Assembly: GCA_017994695.1 (NCBI GenBank)
Contig: JAGOKF010000001.1
Span: 1 to 64,000, forward strand
Source: Myxococcota bacterium
GTDB taxonomy: Bacteria > Myxococcota_A > UBA9042 > DTJE01
DNA: 64,000 nt
Direction: 5' to 3'
Part shown: in pieces, positions 26,488 to 34,784 of the stretch
Layout: each line of letters begins with the position of its first letter
How positions within the stretch are numbered: the stretch's first letter is position 1
The notes under the pieces: generated by a model
Told to the model about the DNA's origin: nothing
Database searches by the model: none
What the model saw: the letters and a program-made list of their open reading frames with translations, nothing else
Made by a program: the position numbers and the translations under genes

Positions 26488-26505
26488 GTCCCGCAGAGGC
26501 GGGAC
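26488..26505 (+). other. Perfect stem-loop in the kinase-vWA gap
   Basis: GTCCCGC and GCGGGAC pair perfectly around the 4-nt loop AGAG. It lies 5 nt after the kinase stop, in the only sizeable gap (57 bp) within the operon. No T-run follows, so it is not a standard terminator. It may stabilise or partly separate the upstream and downstream halves of the mRNA. Confidence 0.5.
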
Positions 26506-26539
26506 ACAATGGCGGTTCCAACACGAACAGGAGGTCGAG

Positions 26540-27250
26540 ATGCCGGATCTGCAGGTCAGCAAAATCAAGGGCGTGGCGGACATCGTCTTCTGCCTGGATG
26601 TCACGGGCTCCATGCAGCCGTGCATTGACGGGCTGAAAAGAAACGTCCACCGGCTGGTAGAGGCGCTCCAGTCCCCGATGGAGGTGCAGCCCGGAGTGGT
26701 CGCCGCCGTGAAGGACTGGCGGGCCAAGGTCTACGGGTATCGCGACATCGATGCCGATGGCCCCCTGGCCATGATCGAGGACTTCCCGATGGTGCAGACA
26801 GCCGCCGAGTTGCGGAACCAGTTGGAGGACCCGAGGATGCAGGCGGCGGGCGGTGGTGACGAACCCGAGTCGCTGCTGGACGCACTCTACCGGATCGCGA
26901 AGAACACCCCCTGGCGGGGAGAGAAGGAAGCCCACCGATTCGTTGTCGTGTTCACCGACGCGACACCGAAGCCCTCGTTGCACCCGAGCACGGTCGGGGG
27001 GGCAGGACCCACGGACCTGCCGGAGGTACTGCAGGCCCTCAACGCGGCACGGATCAAACCGGTGCTGTACGCCCTGAAAGGGCCTGAAACCGAGACCATT
27101 CAGAACCTCAGGCCCGCCTTGTTGAAAGCCTGCAAACTGTTCACCAGCCGAGAGGAGGCCCTGGCCTTCTTCTCTTCGGAAGTGCAGTTCGCGACCCTGG
27201 TGGATCGGCTGGCGGCCACGGTCACCGCCTCGGCCAGCGAGGTCCTCTGA
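26540..27250 (+). CDS. Cytosolic vWA-domain protein (TerY-like)
   Basis: 236 aa with no signal peptide and no membrane segment. It is essentially a single von Willebrand A domain: VFCLDVTGSM carries a DxTxS form of the MIDAS (D20, T22, S24), with VVVFTDATPK later. Stand-alone vWA proteins encoded next to a kinase and a phosphatase resemble TerY of the TerY-P triad, which act as metal-dependent protein-binding parts. A GGAGG site precedes the start. This is the second vWA protein of the operon; the first is membrane-bound. Confidence 0.85.
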   Translation: MPDLQVSKIKGVADIVFCLDVTGSMQPCIDGLKRNVHRLVEALQSPMEVQPGVVAAVKDWRAKVYGYRDIDADGPLAMIEDFPMVQTAAELRNQLEDPRMQAAGGGDEPESLLDALYRIAKNTPWRGEKEAHRFVVVFTDATPKPSLHPSTVGGAGPTDLPEVLQALNAARIKPVLYALKGPETETIQNLRPALLKACKLFTSREEALAFFSSEVQFATLVDRLAATVTASASEVL

Positions 27251-27261
27251 CGGAGGAAGGC

Positions 27262-27708
27262 GTGAGCCGGATCTGCCAGATCTGCACGATGCTCGTCCCG
27301 CCGGGCAGGAACACCTGCCCGACCTGCGGCGCGTCGTCGCAGAACTTCTCCGCCGCCTTCCTGGAGTTCACGGCCGGAACGGCCCTGTGCCGGGTCCGGG
27401 AGTTCCCTTTCCTGATGACCCGAGACTGGGTCTCCCGACACTTCCGGACTCTCGAGGACGGCGAAGGCAACCCGATCTATCGGTATTTCTATCCGGATCT
27501 TCCGATGGTGCGCGTGCTGCCAGGAGACTCGGGCTACCGCTTCCTTTCGGACGTTCCCGGTGACGACCAGCACAACCATGCCCGGCTGGACGGCCAGCCC
27601 CTGGATCACCGCGGCGTGATTCTTGGCCCACGGGGAGGCCAGCTGGAGATCTGGGCCCGACGCAATCGCACCGCCGTCTGCCGATTCGACATCCGCTTCA
27701 TCGCGTAG
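27262..27708 (+). CDS. Zinc-ribbon protein with an FHA-like module
   Basis: 148 aa from a GTG start at 27262. The N-terminus has two CxxC knuckles (CQIC and CPTC, spaced by about 11 residues), a one-zinc ribbon. Residues 30-148 align by eye with the module shared in this operon (GEGNPIYRYFYPD, then the strand pattern ending LEIWARRN). Here the stretch VSRHF before it also looks like the SxxH of a true FHA domain. Probably an adaptor binding a phosphorylated partner; function is otherwise unknown. Confidence 0.75.
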   Translation: MSRICQICTMLVPPGRNTCPTCGASSQNFSAAFLEFTAGTALCRVREFPFLMTRDWVSRHFRTLEDGEGNPIYRYFYPDLPMVRVLPGDSGYRFLSDVPGDDQHNHARLDGQPLDHRGVILGPRGGQLEIWARRNRTAVCRFDIRFIA

Positions 27709-27717
27709 GAGGCGGCA

Positions 27718-28845
27718 ATGGAGCCCTCCCGAGTCCGGGAACTGGCCCGTCGAATCGTCGGGGCCTGGACCGACCCGATCCTTCGAATCAAGGCCGTACA
27801 TGACTGGATCATCCTGAACACCGCCTATGACGAAACCGTTCTGGAAGGCCGCGACGCTCCCTCGGCCGTGTACCGGGCAGAGGGAGTCCTGGAGCGGCGC
27901 AAGGCCGTCTGCTCGGGGTATGCCCATGCGGTGGAACTGCTGCTGCAGGCTCTGGAAATTCCCGTTCTGTACGTGACCAATGCGAACCACGCCTGGAACA
28001 TGGTGCAGGTCAGGAACGTCTGGTATCACCTGGACGTCACCTGGGACGACCCGATTCCGGACACGCCCGGGCAGGTGCTCTACACCTACTTCCTGCTTTC
28101 CTCGGCCACGCTCGCGATGTCCCGGACCTTCCGGGAGTCCCGGCCAGCGCCGGCGGACTACCTGGCGACGGTCCGGGAATGGGACGGCCGCCCGGTGGTG
28201 CATGCGGTCCAGGAGGCCGAGGCGGCTTTCCGGAGCGTGTCGCCTTCGGTGCGTCCCGTATCGCTGCTGGTGTGGAAGACGGACCCCGAGGAGGTCGTGG
28301 ATCGGGTCCGCCGTGCCTTCGGCAGGGGGATGTTCGGACCGGTGGACCCGCGCATCCGTTGGTCGGTCTGGACATCGGGAACCCCCCTGGGAGAAGTCCG
28401 TTTCGGTGCGACCAGGGAGGAGGTCGAGCGCATCCCGGCCCCGGTCCTTCCACCCCCTGTGGGAGACGGCCTGCCAGTGGCGGGCTGGTTCCGCCTGCGG
28501 GGGCCCGGGATCCAGGATGTCCTGACCGTGCGGATGGACGCCTCCCAGGCTCCCTTTCGGCTGGATCGAACCTCGGCAATGGCCCTGGATGGAATCCGGG
28601 ACGAAGCGGGCCGACCATTCCACCGGTACTTCGAAAAGGGAGGAGATCCCTTGCTGGAGTTCAACATCGCTGGGGGCCGATGGGCCGTTCGGGCGCCGAC
28701 GGGAGCCGTGAACGGTTTCCTGCGCAACGGCTCCCCCGTGGGACCCGAATGGACTCCCATCGCAGTCGGCGACCTCCTGACTCTGGTGAGCCGACGACAG
28801 GGCCGTGCCGTGCCTTCACTGACCCTCAGAGTCAGTGATCGATAG
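27718..28845 (+). CDS. Transglutaminase-like protein with a C-terminal FHA-like module
   Basis: 375 aa. Residues 1-150 form a transglutaminase-core domain with the full catalytic triad: C65 in KAVCSGYA, H91 in NANHAWN and D106 in YHLDVTWDD. Such domains act as peptidases, amidases or crosslinking enzymes. No signal peptide is seen, so it is predicted to be cytosolic. Residues 258-375 are the shared FHA-like module (DEAGRPFHRY, VNGFLRNG, GRAVPSLTL). It is the last gene of the operon and ends 1 bp from the convergent carbamate kinase gene. Together with the upstream Cys-to-Ser membrane relative it makes an active/inactive pair. Confidence 0.85.
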   Translation: MEPSRVRELARRIVGAWTDPILRIKAVHDWIILNTAYDETVLEGRDAPSAVYRAEGVLERRKAVCSGYAHAVELLLQALEIPVLYVTNANHAWNMVQVRNVWYHLDVTWDDPIPDTPGQVLYTYFLLSSATLAMSRTFRESRPAPADYLATVREWDGRPVVHAVQEAEAAFRSVSPSVRPVSLLVWKTDPEEVVDRVRRAFGRGMFGPVDPRIRWSVWTSGTPLGEVRFGATREEVERIPAPVLPPPVGDGLPVAGWFRLRGPGIQDVLTVRMDASQAPFRLDRTSAMALDGIRDEAGRPFHRYFEKGGDPLLEFNIAGGRWAVRAPTGAVNGFLRNGSPVGPEWTPIAVGDLLTLVSRRQGRAVPSLTLRVSDR

Positions 28846-28846
28846 G

Positions 28847-29830
28847 TCAGCAGGCGCCGATGACGTGGGTGCCGCCGCGGCCCTGGAGGGCCGCCTCGAG
28901 GGTCTCGGGATTCGTGATGATGGCCCGCTTGCCGCCACGCTCCAGGAACTCGCAGACGGCCAGGACCTTCGGCCCCATGCTGCCCGCGGGGAACTCCCCC
29001 TGGCGGTAGAGGTCCATCAGGTTCTCGGAGGTGATGGCCGACAGGGCCTCCTGGTCCGGCTTGCCGTAGTGGACGAAGACCTGGGGCACCTCGGTCAGGA
29101 TGATGAAGATGTCGGCCCCGATCTGGTTCGCCAGCAGCGACGACGAGAGGTCCTTGTCGATCACCGCCTCGATGCCCTCGTAGGAGTCGTCGGGCTTCTT
29201 GATGATCGGGATGCCACCGCCGCCGCAGGCGATCACGATGTGCCCCTCGGCGCAGGCCTCCCGGATCATGTGCCGCTGGACCACCTTCAGGGGACGCGGG
29301 GAGGGCACCACCCTCCGCCATCCCCGCCCCGAGTCCTCGACGATGGTCCAGCCCAGCTGGTCCCGGCGCCGCTCGGCCTCCTCCTTCGTCAGGAAGGGCC
29401 CCACGGGCTTGGAAGGGGCCTTGAACGCCGGGTCCTCGGGGTCCACCAGCACCTGGGTCACCACCGTCACCACATAGCGCTTCAGTTGCCGGCGGCGCAG
29501 TTCGTTCAGCATCGCCTGCTGGAGGAAGTAGCCCAGGCTCCCCTCGGTCTGGGCCACCAGCACGTCCATCGGCATCAGGGGCACCGATCCGTCGGAGGTC
29601 TCGTTCAGCAGCAGCAGGTGGCCCACCTGGGGCCCGTTCCCGTGGGTGATCACGATGTTGTAGTCCCGGTCCACCAGGGTCTGGAGCTGCTGGCAGATCC
29701 GGGCGGCGTTGCGCTCCTGCTCGTGGATGGTGCCCTTCTCGCCCCGGAGCATGAAGGCGTGCCCCCCCAGGGCCAGCAGCACGATGGGCTTCTCCTTCTT
29801 CGTCTTCTGCGTGGCGTTCGGTGCCGGCAT
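28847..29830 (-). CDS. arcC: Carbamate kinase
   Basis: 327 aa, the expected family size with a short charged N-terminal addition. It interconverts carbamoyl phosphate plus ADP with carbamate plus ATP. Motifs include LLALGGHAF, ITHGNGPQVG (nucleotide and carbamate region), CGGGGIPII, DKDLSSSLLA and the late GSMGPKV. CAGGAG precedes the ATG. No arginine deiminase or ornithine carbamoyltransferase gene is adjacent, so the carbamoyl phosphate source is unknown. It is divergent from the methyltransferase gene. Confidence 0.95.
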   Translation of the reverse strand: MPAPNATQKTKKEKPIVLLALGGHAFMLRGEKGTIHEQERNAARICQQLQTLVDRDYNIVITHGNGPQVGHLLLLNETSDGSVPLMPMDVLVAQTEGSLGYFLQQAMLNELRRRQLKRYVVTVVTQVLVDPEDPAFKAPSKPVGPFLTKEEAERRRDQLGWTIVEDSGRGWRRVVPSPRPLKVVQRHMIREACAEGHIVIACGGGGIPIIKKPDDSYEGIEAVIDKDLSSSLLANQIGADIFIILTEVPQVFVHYGKPDQEALSAITSENLMDLYRQGEFPAGSMGPKVLAVCEFLERGGKRAIITNPETLEAALQGRGGTHVIGAC

Positions 29831-29931
29831 GGTACCGCTCCTGTCCCAAGTGGATGCCCCCCTTGCCGAACCGGGGGGAGGGGCCGAATATACGGCGGAT
29901 TCCGGAGGGGCGACAAGGCCCGGAGCACGCC

Positions 29932-30888
29932 ATGGAGACCTTCGACCAGGAAACCGTCCTGCGCCACGCCGGGATGCTGGCGAACCGGGTCCGGAAGCGG
30001 ATGTCCGTGCTGGGAAAGGGGTTCCGGAAGGAGGGCATCGAGGCCTTCCGGCTCTACGACTGGGACATCCCCGAGGTCCGGGCGGTGGTGGACTGGTACG
30101 CGGGCCACCTGGTCGTCGGGGAGTACGTCCGGGAACAGCACGGCCCGGACTACCTGCCGGCTCTGGCCGAGGCCGTCGGGGAGGCCCTGGGGGTCCCCCC
30201 GGAGCGCCGCCATCTCCGGAGACGGAGGACCGGCAGGCCCGAGGACGGTCCCCGCTACGTCCCCCTGGGGGAAGGCGGCGAGCGGATCCGGGTCCGGGAG
30301 CGGGACCTGGTGTTCCTGGTGAACCTCGAGGATCGCCTGGACACGGGCCTCTTCCCGGACCACCGGGACACCCGCCGGATGATCCGGGACCTGGCCCGGG
30401 ACCGGACGTTCCTGAACCTCTACGCCTACACCGGCACCTTCACCTGCGCGGCGATGGCCGGGGGCGCCCGGGCCTCCTGGACCGTGGACCGGTCGGCACG
30501 CTACCTGGACTGGGCCCGGGAGAACCTGCGGGAAAACGACCTGTTGGGCCCCGCCTGCCACCTGGAACGGGACGACGCCCTGTCCTTCCTGTCCCGGGCG
30601 GCATCCCGGGGACTGCGCTTCGACCTGATCTTCGTGGACCCGCCCTCCTTCTCCGAGAATCCCGAGGGGCGCTTCGAGGTCCAGCGGGACCACCCGGACC
30701 TGCTCCGGAGGGTGCTGCGGGTCGCCCTGCCCGGCGCCCTGGTGTTCTTCAGCACGAACCACCAGCGCTTCGATCCCCGCCTCCGGGACCTGCCGGCCCG
30801 GTCGGTCCGGGAGATCACCGACCGGACGGTGCCCCGGGACTACCGGAACCGCCAGGTCCACCGGTGCTGGCGGATCGAGGCGATGTGA
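29932..30888 (+). CDS. Class I SAM-dependent rRNA methyltransferase (RlmK/RlmI-like)
   Basis: 318 aa from ATG 29932; the longer frame overlaps the arcC promoter side and lacks support. The fold matches the RlmK domain of RlmKL and RlmI: TGLFPDHRDTR, LNLYAYTGTFTCAAMAGGA (SAM-binding motif I), VDRSARYLDWARENL, and the catalytic-site motif LIFVDPPSFS. These enzymes methylate 23S rRNA; RlmK makes m7G. The exact target base cannot be assigned. The N-terminal THUMP/RlmL part is missing, so this is the stand-alone form. Confidence 0.85.
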   Translation: METFDQETVLRHAGMLANRVRKRMSVLGKGFRKEGIEAFRLYDWDIPEVRAVVDWYAGHLVVGEYVREQHGPDYLPALAEAVGEALGVPPERRHLRRRRTGRPEDGPRYVPLGEGGERIRVRERDLVFLVNLEDRLDTGLFPDHRDTRRMIRDLARDRTFLNLYAYTGTFTCAAMAGGARASWTVDRSARYLDWARENLRENDLLGPACHLERDDALSFLSRAASRGLRFDLIFVDPPSFSENPEGRFEVQRDHPDLLRRVLRVALPGALVFFSTNHQRFDPRLRDLPARSVREITDRTVPRDYRNRQVHRCWRIEAM

Positions 30889-31198
30889 CTTGTAGCCTCA
30901 TTTGTGCCTTTTCGTCACGCCCGAGCCAGGATACGACACACCCATGAAACCGGCCCGGGAAGCCGGTCTCCGGGAATCCGACGTCTCCGGAACTGCCCGG
31001 AAGGCCCGCCTCAAAGCCGGATGCAACACATCCGATTATCAACGGAAAAATCCGACCAATGCGCCACAAAAACGGGGCGTTCCGCGATGTTGACAAGGCC
31101 CTCCCGCGGCGGTTTCATCGATTCCCAGGAGCGGAGAGAGCGACACGGCGACATCGGGAGGGGTCTCTCCGCCCCCAGGGCCGAACAGAGGGGTTGCC
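30889..31198. promoter_or_regulatory. Upstream region of the hdr-mvh operon with a promoter
   Basis: 310 bp without a credible gene. TTGACA at 31090-31095 is followed after 17 nt by TTTCAT (31113-31118), a plausible promoter about 80 nt ahead of the ATG at 31199. GAGGGG acts as ribosome-binding site. A 6-bp hairpin at 949-967 of this kilobase (30949-30967, ACCGGC/GCCGGT) lacks a T-run. I see no clear operator. Confidence 0.5.
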
Positions 31199-32350
31199 AT
31201 GAGCCACGTGATCACTCCGATGGTGGAGGTCCCGCAACTGATCGGGGAATCCGGCGCCCCGTCGCTGGACCTCTGCTTCCAGTGCGGGACGTGCAGCGGC
31301 ACCTGTCCGTGGAACCGGGTCTCCCGCTTCCGGGTCCGGGACATCCTGACCCGGGCCCAGCTGGGTCTGGAGGGATACGAAGGCGAGGACCTCTGGATGT
31401 GCGCCACCTGCAACGCCTGCGTGGACCGGTGCCCCCAGGGCGTGGAGATCGTCGAGGTGGTCCGCACGATCCGGATGCTGATCACCGAGAGCGGCGCGGC
31501 CCCGAAGACCCTCCGGGCGGTCCTCGGAAGCGTCCAGTCCAACGGCAACCCCTGGTCCGGGGAACCGGGGGCCCGGATGGCCTGGGTCGGGGAACGCCCC
31601 GCGCCGCGGTTCGACGGCAGCCAGACCCATGCCTGGATGCCCTGCTGCGCCCAGGCCTACGACCCCCGAAACGTCCGGGTGGCCCGGGACACCCTCCGGG
31701 TCCTCGAGGCCGCCGGGGTCTCCTTCGGGCTGGTCGGCGGCGGGGAGCAGTGCTGCGGCGACGCGGTGCGCAAGGTCGGGGCCGAGTCGGCGTTCCAGAA
31801 CCTGGCGGCACACAACGCGGGGCTCTTCGAGGACCTGGGGGTCCGGGACCTGCTGGTCACCTCGCCCCACTGCCTGAACACCTTCCGGAAGGAGTACCCG
31901 GCCACGGGGGGCCGCTTCCGGGCGACACACCTGGTCGAGGTGCTCCGGGACCGCATCGGGGCGGGGACCCTGGCCCTGCGCCGGGAGGTCCCCCTGAAGG
32001 CGGTCTACCACGACCCCTGCTACCTGGGGCGCCACAACGGCATCTACGACGCCCCCCGGGAGGTGCTGGACGCCGTGCCCGGCCTGAAGCGCCTGGAGTT
32101 CCACCGCTGCCGGGAGGAGGCGATGTGCTGCGGCGGCGGCGGGGGCCGCCTGTGGATGGAGACCCCGGTCGAGGAGCGCTTCGCGGTGCTGAAACTGCGG
32201 GAGGCCGCGGCGATGGGGGCCGACGCGGTGGTGACGGCCTGCCCCTACTGCATCAGCATGTTCGAGGATGCGAGGACCGCCCTGGGCCTGGAGGCGATCC
32301 AGGTGCTGGACGTGGCCGAAGTGGTGGCCCGGGCCCTTCCGGAGGAATGA
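31199..32350 (+). CDS. HdrCB-type (HdrD-like) heterodisulfide reductase subunit
   Basis: 383 aa. The N-terminal part is HdrC-like with two [4Fe-4S] motifs: C26, C29, C32, C36 and C68, C71, C74, C78. The rest is HdrB-like with two CCG domains (MPCCAQAYD with EQCCGD, and HDPCYLGRH with AMCCGGGGG), the family site of the non-cubane clusters that reduce disulfides. The fusion order HdrC-HdrB is as in HdrD. In bacteria the true substrate is often not CoM-CoB heterodisulfide and is unknown here. It is followed at once by hdrA, so it forms the oxidising end of the complex. Confidence 0.9.
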   Translation: MSHVITPMVEVPQLIGESGAPSLDLCFQCGTCSGTCPWNRVSRFRVRDILTRAQLGLEGYEGEDLWMCATCNACVDRCPQGVEIVEVVRTIRMLITESGAAPKTLRAVLGSVQSNGNPWSGEPGARMAWVGERPAPRFDGSQTHAWMPCCAQAYDPRNVRVARDTLRVLEAAGVSFGLVGGGEQCCGDAVRKVGAESAFQNLAAHNAGLFEDLGVRDLLVTSPHCLNTFRKEYPATGGRFRATHLVEVLRDRIGAGTLALRREVPLKAVYHDPCYLGRHNGIYDAPREVLDAVPGLKRLEFHRCREEAMCCGGGGGRLWMETPVEERFAVLKLREAAAMGADAVVTACPYCISMFEDARTALGLEAIQVLDVAEVVARALPEE

Positions 32351-32352
32351 CC

Positions 32353-34308
32353 ATGGCGCGCATCGGCGTGTTCGTCTGTCACTGCGGGACCAACATCGCG
32401 GGGGTGGTGGACGTGGCCCGGGTCGCCGAGGCGGCCCGGGGCTGGCCCGACGTGGTCTTCGCCACCGACTACAAGTTCATGTGCTCGGACCCGGGACAGG
32501 CCCTCGTGAAGGACACCATCGTCCGGGAGAACCTGGACCGGGTGGTGGTGGCCGCCTGCTCCCCCCGGATGCACGAGCCCACCTTCCGGAAGGCCTGCGC
32601 GATGGCCGGCCTGAACCCCTTCCTGTTCGAGATGGCGAACATCCGGGAGCACTGCTCCTGGGTCCACGAGGACAAGGAGGAGGCGACCCGGAAGGCCATC
32701 GATTTGACCCGGGCCGCCGTGGCGAAGGCCCGGTTGCTGGAGCCGCTCCAGTCCCGGACCGTGCCGGTGACCCAGAAGGTGCTGGTGGTCGGGGGAGGGG
32801 TCGCCGGGATCCAGGCGGCCCTGGACATGGCCAACGCGGGCCTCAAGGTGGTGATGGTCGAGCGTCGCCAGTCAATCGGGGGCCGGATGGCCCAGCTGGA
32901 CAAGACCTTCCCGACGCTGGACTGCAGCGCCTGCATCCTGACCCCGAAGATGGTCCAGGTGTCCCAGCACCCGAACATCACGCTGCACACCTACAGCGAG
33001 GTGGAGCAGGTCACGGGCTTCGTGGGGAACTTCACCGTGTCGATCCGCCGCAAGGCCCGCTTCGTCCGGGAGGACGTCTGCACGGCCTGCGGGGTCTGCA
33101 TCGAAAAGTGCCCGAAGAAAGTGGACAGCGAGTTCGAGGAGGGGCTGGGGAAGCGGAAGGCCATCTACCGGGACTTCCCCCAGGCGGTCCCGGGACGGCC
33201 GGTGATCGACCGGGATCACTGCACCTACTTCCAGAACGGCAAGTGCCGCATCTGCGAGAAGTTCTGCGAGCCCGGGGCCATCTTCTGGGACGACCAGGAC
33301 CAGGTGGTCGAGGAGAAGGTCGGGGCCATCGTGGTGGCGACGGGGTACGACCTGCTGGAAACGGACCGGCTGCGGCCCTGGGGCTACGGGCGCTACCCCG
33401 ACGTGGTGACCGGGATCGAGTTCGAGCGGATCAACAACGCCACCGGGCCGACGGCGGGCCGGATCGTGTGCAAGGACGGCCGGGAGCCCCGGGCGGTCGC
33501 CATCCTGCACTGCATCGGCAGCCGGGACCGGAACCACCGGCACTACTGCAGCCGGGTCTGCTGCATGTACGCCCTGAAGTTCGCGCACCTGATCCGGGAG
33601 AAGACGAAGGCCACGGTGTACAACTTCTACATCGACATGCGGGCCTTCGGCAAGGGATACGAGGAGTTCTACGACCGGCTGCTCCACGAGGGCGTGAAGT
33701 TCGTCCGGGGCAAGGCCGCCTGCGTCACCGACGAGGCGATGACCCCCGAGGAGCAGGGCAGACTGGTGGTGGTCGCCGAGGCGACGACGCTCGGGGAGGT
33801 GATCCGGGTGCCGGTGGACATGGTGATCCTGGCCTCGGCCATCACCCCCCAGCGGGACGCCCCCGAGGTGGCCCGGCGGTTCGGCATGGGGCTCAGCCCC
33901 GACCAGTTCTTCCTGGAGAAGCACCCGAAACTGGAGCCCTTCGGCACGGCCACGGACGGGGTCTTCCTGGCCGGGGCCTGCCAGAGCCCGAAGGATATCC
34001 CCGACACCGTCGCCCACGCGGCGGCGGCGGCCTCCACCGCCATGTCGCTGGTCTTCCGGGGCATCGTCGAGGTGGAGGCCCAGACCGCCGAGGTGGACGC
34101 CGAGGCGTGCAGCGGGTGCCGGATCTGCCAGGACGTCTGCCCCTACGGGGCCATTTCGTTCCTGGCGGACCGGAAGGTCGCCGAGGTGAACGGGGGCCTC
34201 TGCAAGGGGTGCGGGACCTGCGTGGCGACCTGCCCGTCGGGGGCCATCCGGGGCAAGGGCTTCACCGACGCCCAGGTGCTGAGCCAGATCGACGCGCTCT
34301 TCGCGTGA
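32353..34308 (+). CDS. hdrA: HdrA, FAD-containing electron-bifurcating subunit
   Basis: 651 aa from ATG 32353, with GGAGG at 32341; an in-frame ATG at 32347 is too close to it. It has the HdrA N-terminal domain (FVCHCGTNIAG), the FAD motif VLVVGGGVAGIQAAL (GGGVAG at 147-152), inserted ferredoxin-like Cys groups (CTACGVCIEKCP and CRICEKFC) and a C-terminal double-cluster ferredoxin (CSGCRICQDVCP and CKGCGTCVATCP). HdrA is the flavin site where electrons from H2 through MvhADG are split between ferredoxin and the Hdr catalytic unit. Confidence 0.95.
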   Translation: MARIGVFVCHCGTNIAGVVDVARVAEAARGWPDVVFATDYKFMCSDPGQALVKDTIVRENLDRVVVAACSPRMHEPTFRKACAMAGLNPFLFEMANIREHCSWVHEDKEEATRKAIDLTRAAVAKARLLEPLQSRTVPVTQKVLVVGGGVAGIQAALDMANAGLKVVMVERRQSIGGRMAQLDKTFPTLDCSACILTPKMVQVSQHPNITLHTYSEVEQVTGFVGNFTVSIRRKARFVREDVCTACGVCIEKCPKKVDSEFEEGLGKRKAIYRDFPQAVPGRPVIDRDHCTYFQNGKCRICEKFCEPGAIFWDDQDQVVEEKVGAIVVATGYDLLETDRLRPWGYGRYPDVVTGIEFERINNATGPTAGRIVCKDGREPRAVAILHCIGSRDRNHRHYCSRVCCMYALKFAHLIREKTKATVYNFYIDMRAFGKGYEEFYDRLLHEGVKFVRGKAACVTDEAMTPEEQGRLVVVAEATTLGEVIRVPVDMVILASAITPQRDAPEVARRFGMGLSPDQFFLEKHPKLEPFGTATDGVFLAGACQSPKDIPDTVAHAAAAASTAMSLVFRGIVEVEAQTAEVDAEACSGCRICQDVCPYGAISFLADRKVAEVNGGLCKGCGTCVATCPSGAIRGKGFTDAQVLSQIDALFA

Positions 34309-34321
34309 AGGAGGTAGGGGG

Positions 34322-34780
34322 ATGGCCGATCGCTTCGAACCGAGAATCGCGGTGCTGTGCTGCAACTGGTGCACCTACGCCGGGGCCGACCTGGCGGGGA
34401 CCTCCCGGATGAAGTACGCGCCGAACGTCCGCCTGGTCCGGGTGATGTGCTCGGGGCGGGTGGACCCGGCCTTCGTGCTCCGGGCCTTCCAGGACGGCGC
34501 CGACGGGGTGCTGATCGCGGGATGCCATCCGGGGGACTGCCACTACATCAACGGCAACCACAAGACGATGCGCCGCTTCCCGGTGCTGAAGCGCATGCTG
34601 CGCCAGTGGGGCATCGAGGAGGGGCGCATCCGGCTCGAGTGGATCTCGGCCTCCGAGGGCGACGTCTTCGTGAAGGTGGTCAACGAGATGACCGAGACCG
34701 TGCGCGCCCTGGGACCGCTGGACTGGCAGGCCCGGACGGCGCAGGAGGTCCCGGACACGACCCATCACACGGCGGGGTGA
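34322..34780 (+). CDS. mvhD: MvhD iron-sulfur linker subunit
   Basis: 152 aa. MvhD carries a [2Fe-2S] cluster that passes electrons between the Mvh hydrogenase and HdrA. The Cys pattern VLCCNWCTYAGAD (C13, C14, C17), MCSGRVDP and GCHPGDCHY is typical of the family. It lies 13 bp after hdrA and 4 bp before the hydrogenase small subunit, in the same order as mvhD-mvhG-mvhA operons. Confidence 0.95.
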   Translation: MADRFEPRIAVLCCNWCTYAGADLAGTSRMKYAPNVRLVRVMCSGRVDPAFVLRAFQDGADGVLIAGCHPGDCHYINGNHKTMRRFPVLKRMLRQWGIEEGRIRLEWISASEGDVFVKVVNEMTETVRALGPLDWQARTAQEVPDTTHHTAG

Positions 34781-34784
34781 GGAC

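Noticed and set aside
30949-30967. Hairpin ACCGGC/GCCGGT after the methyltransferase gene as a terminator
   Set aside because: Only six base pairs and no following T-run; this could occur by chance in GC-rich DNA.
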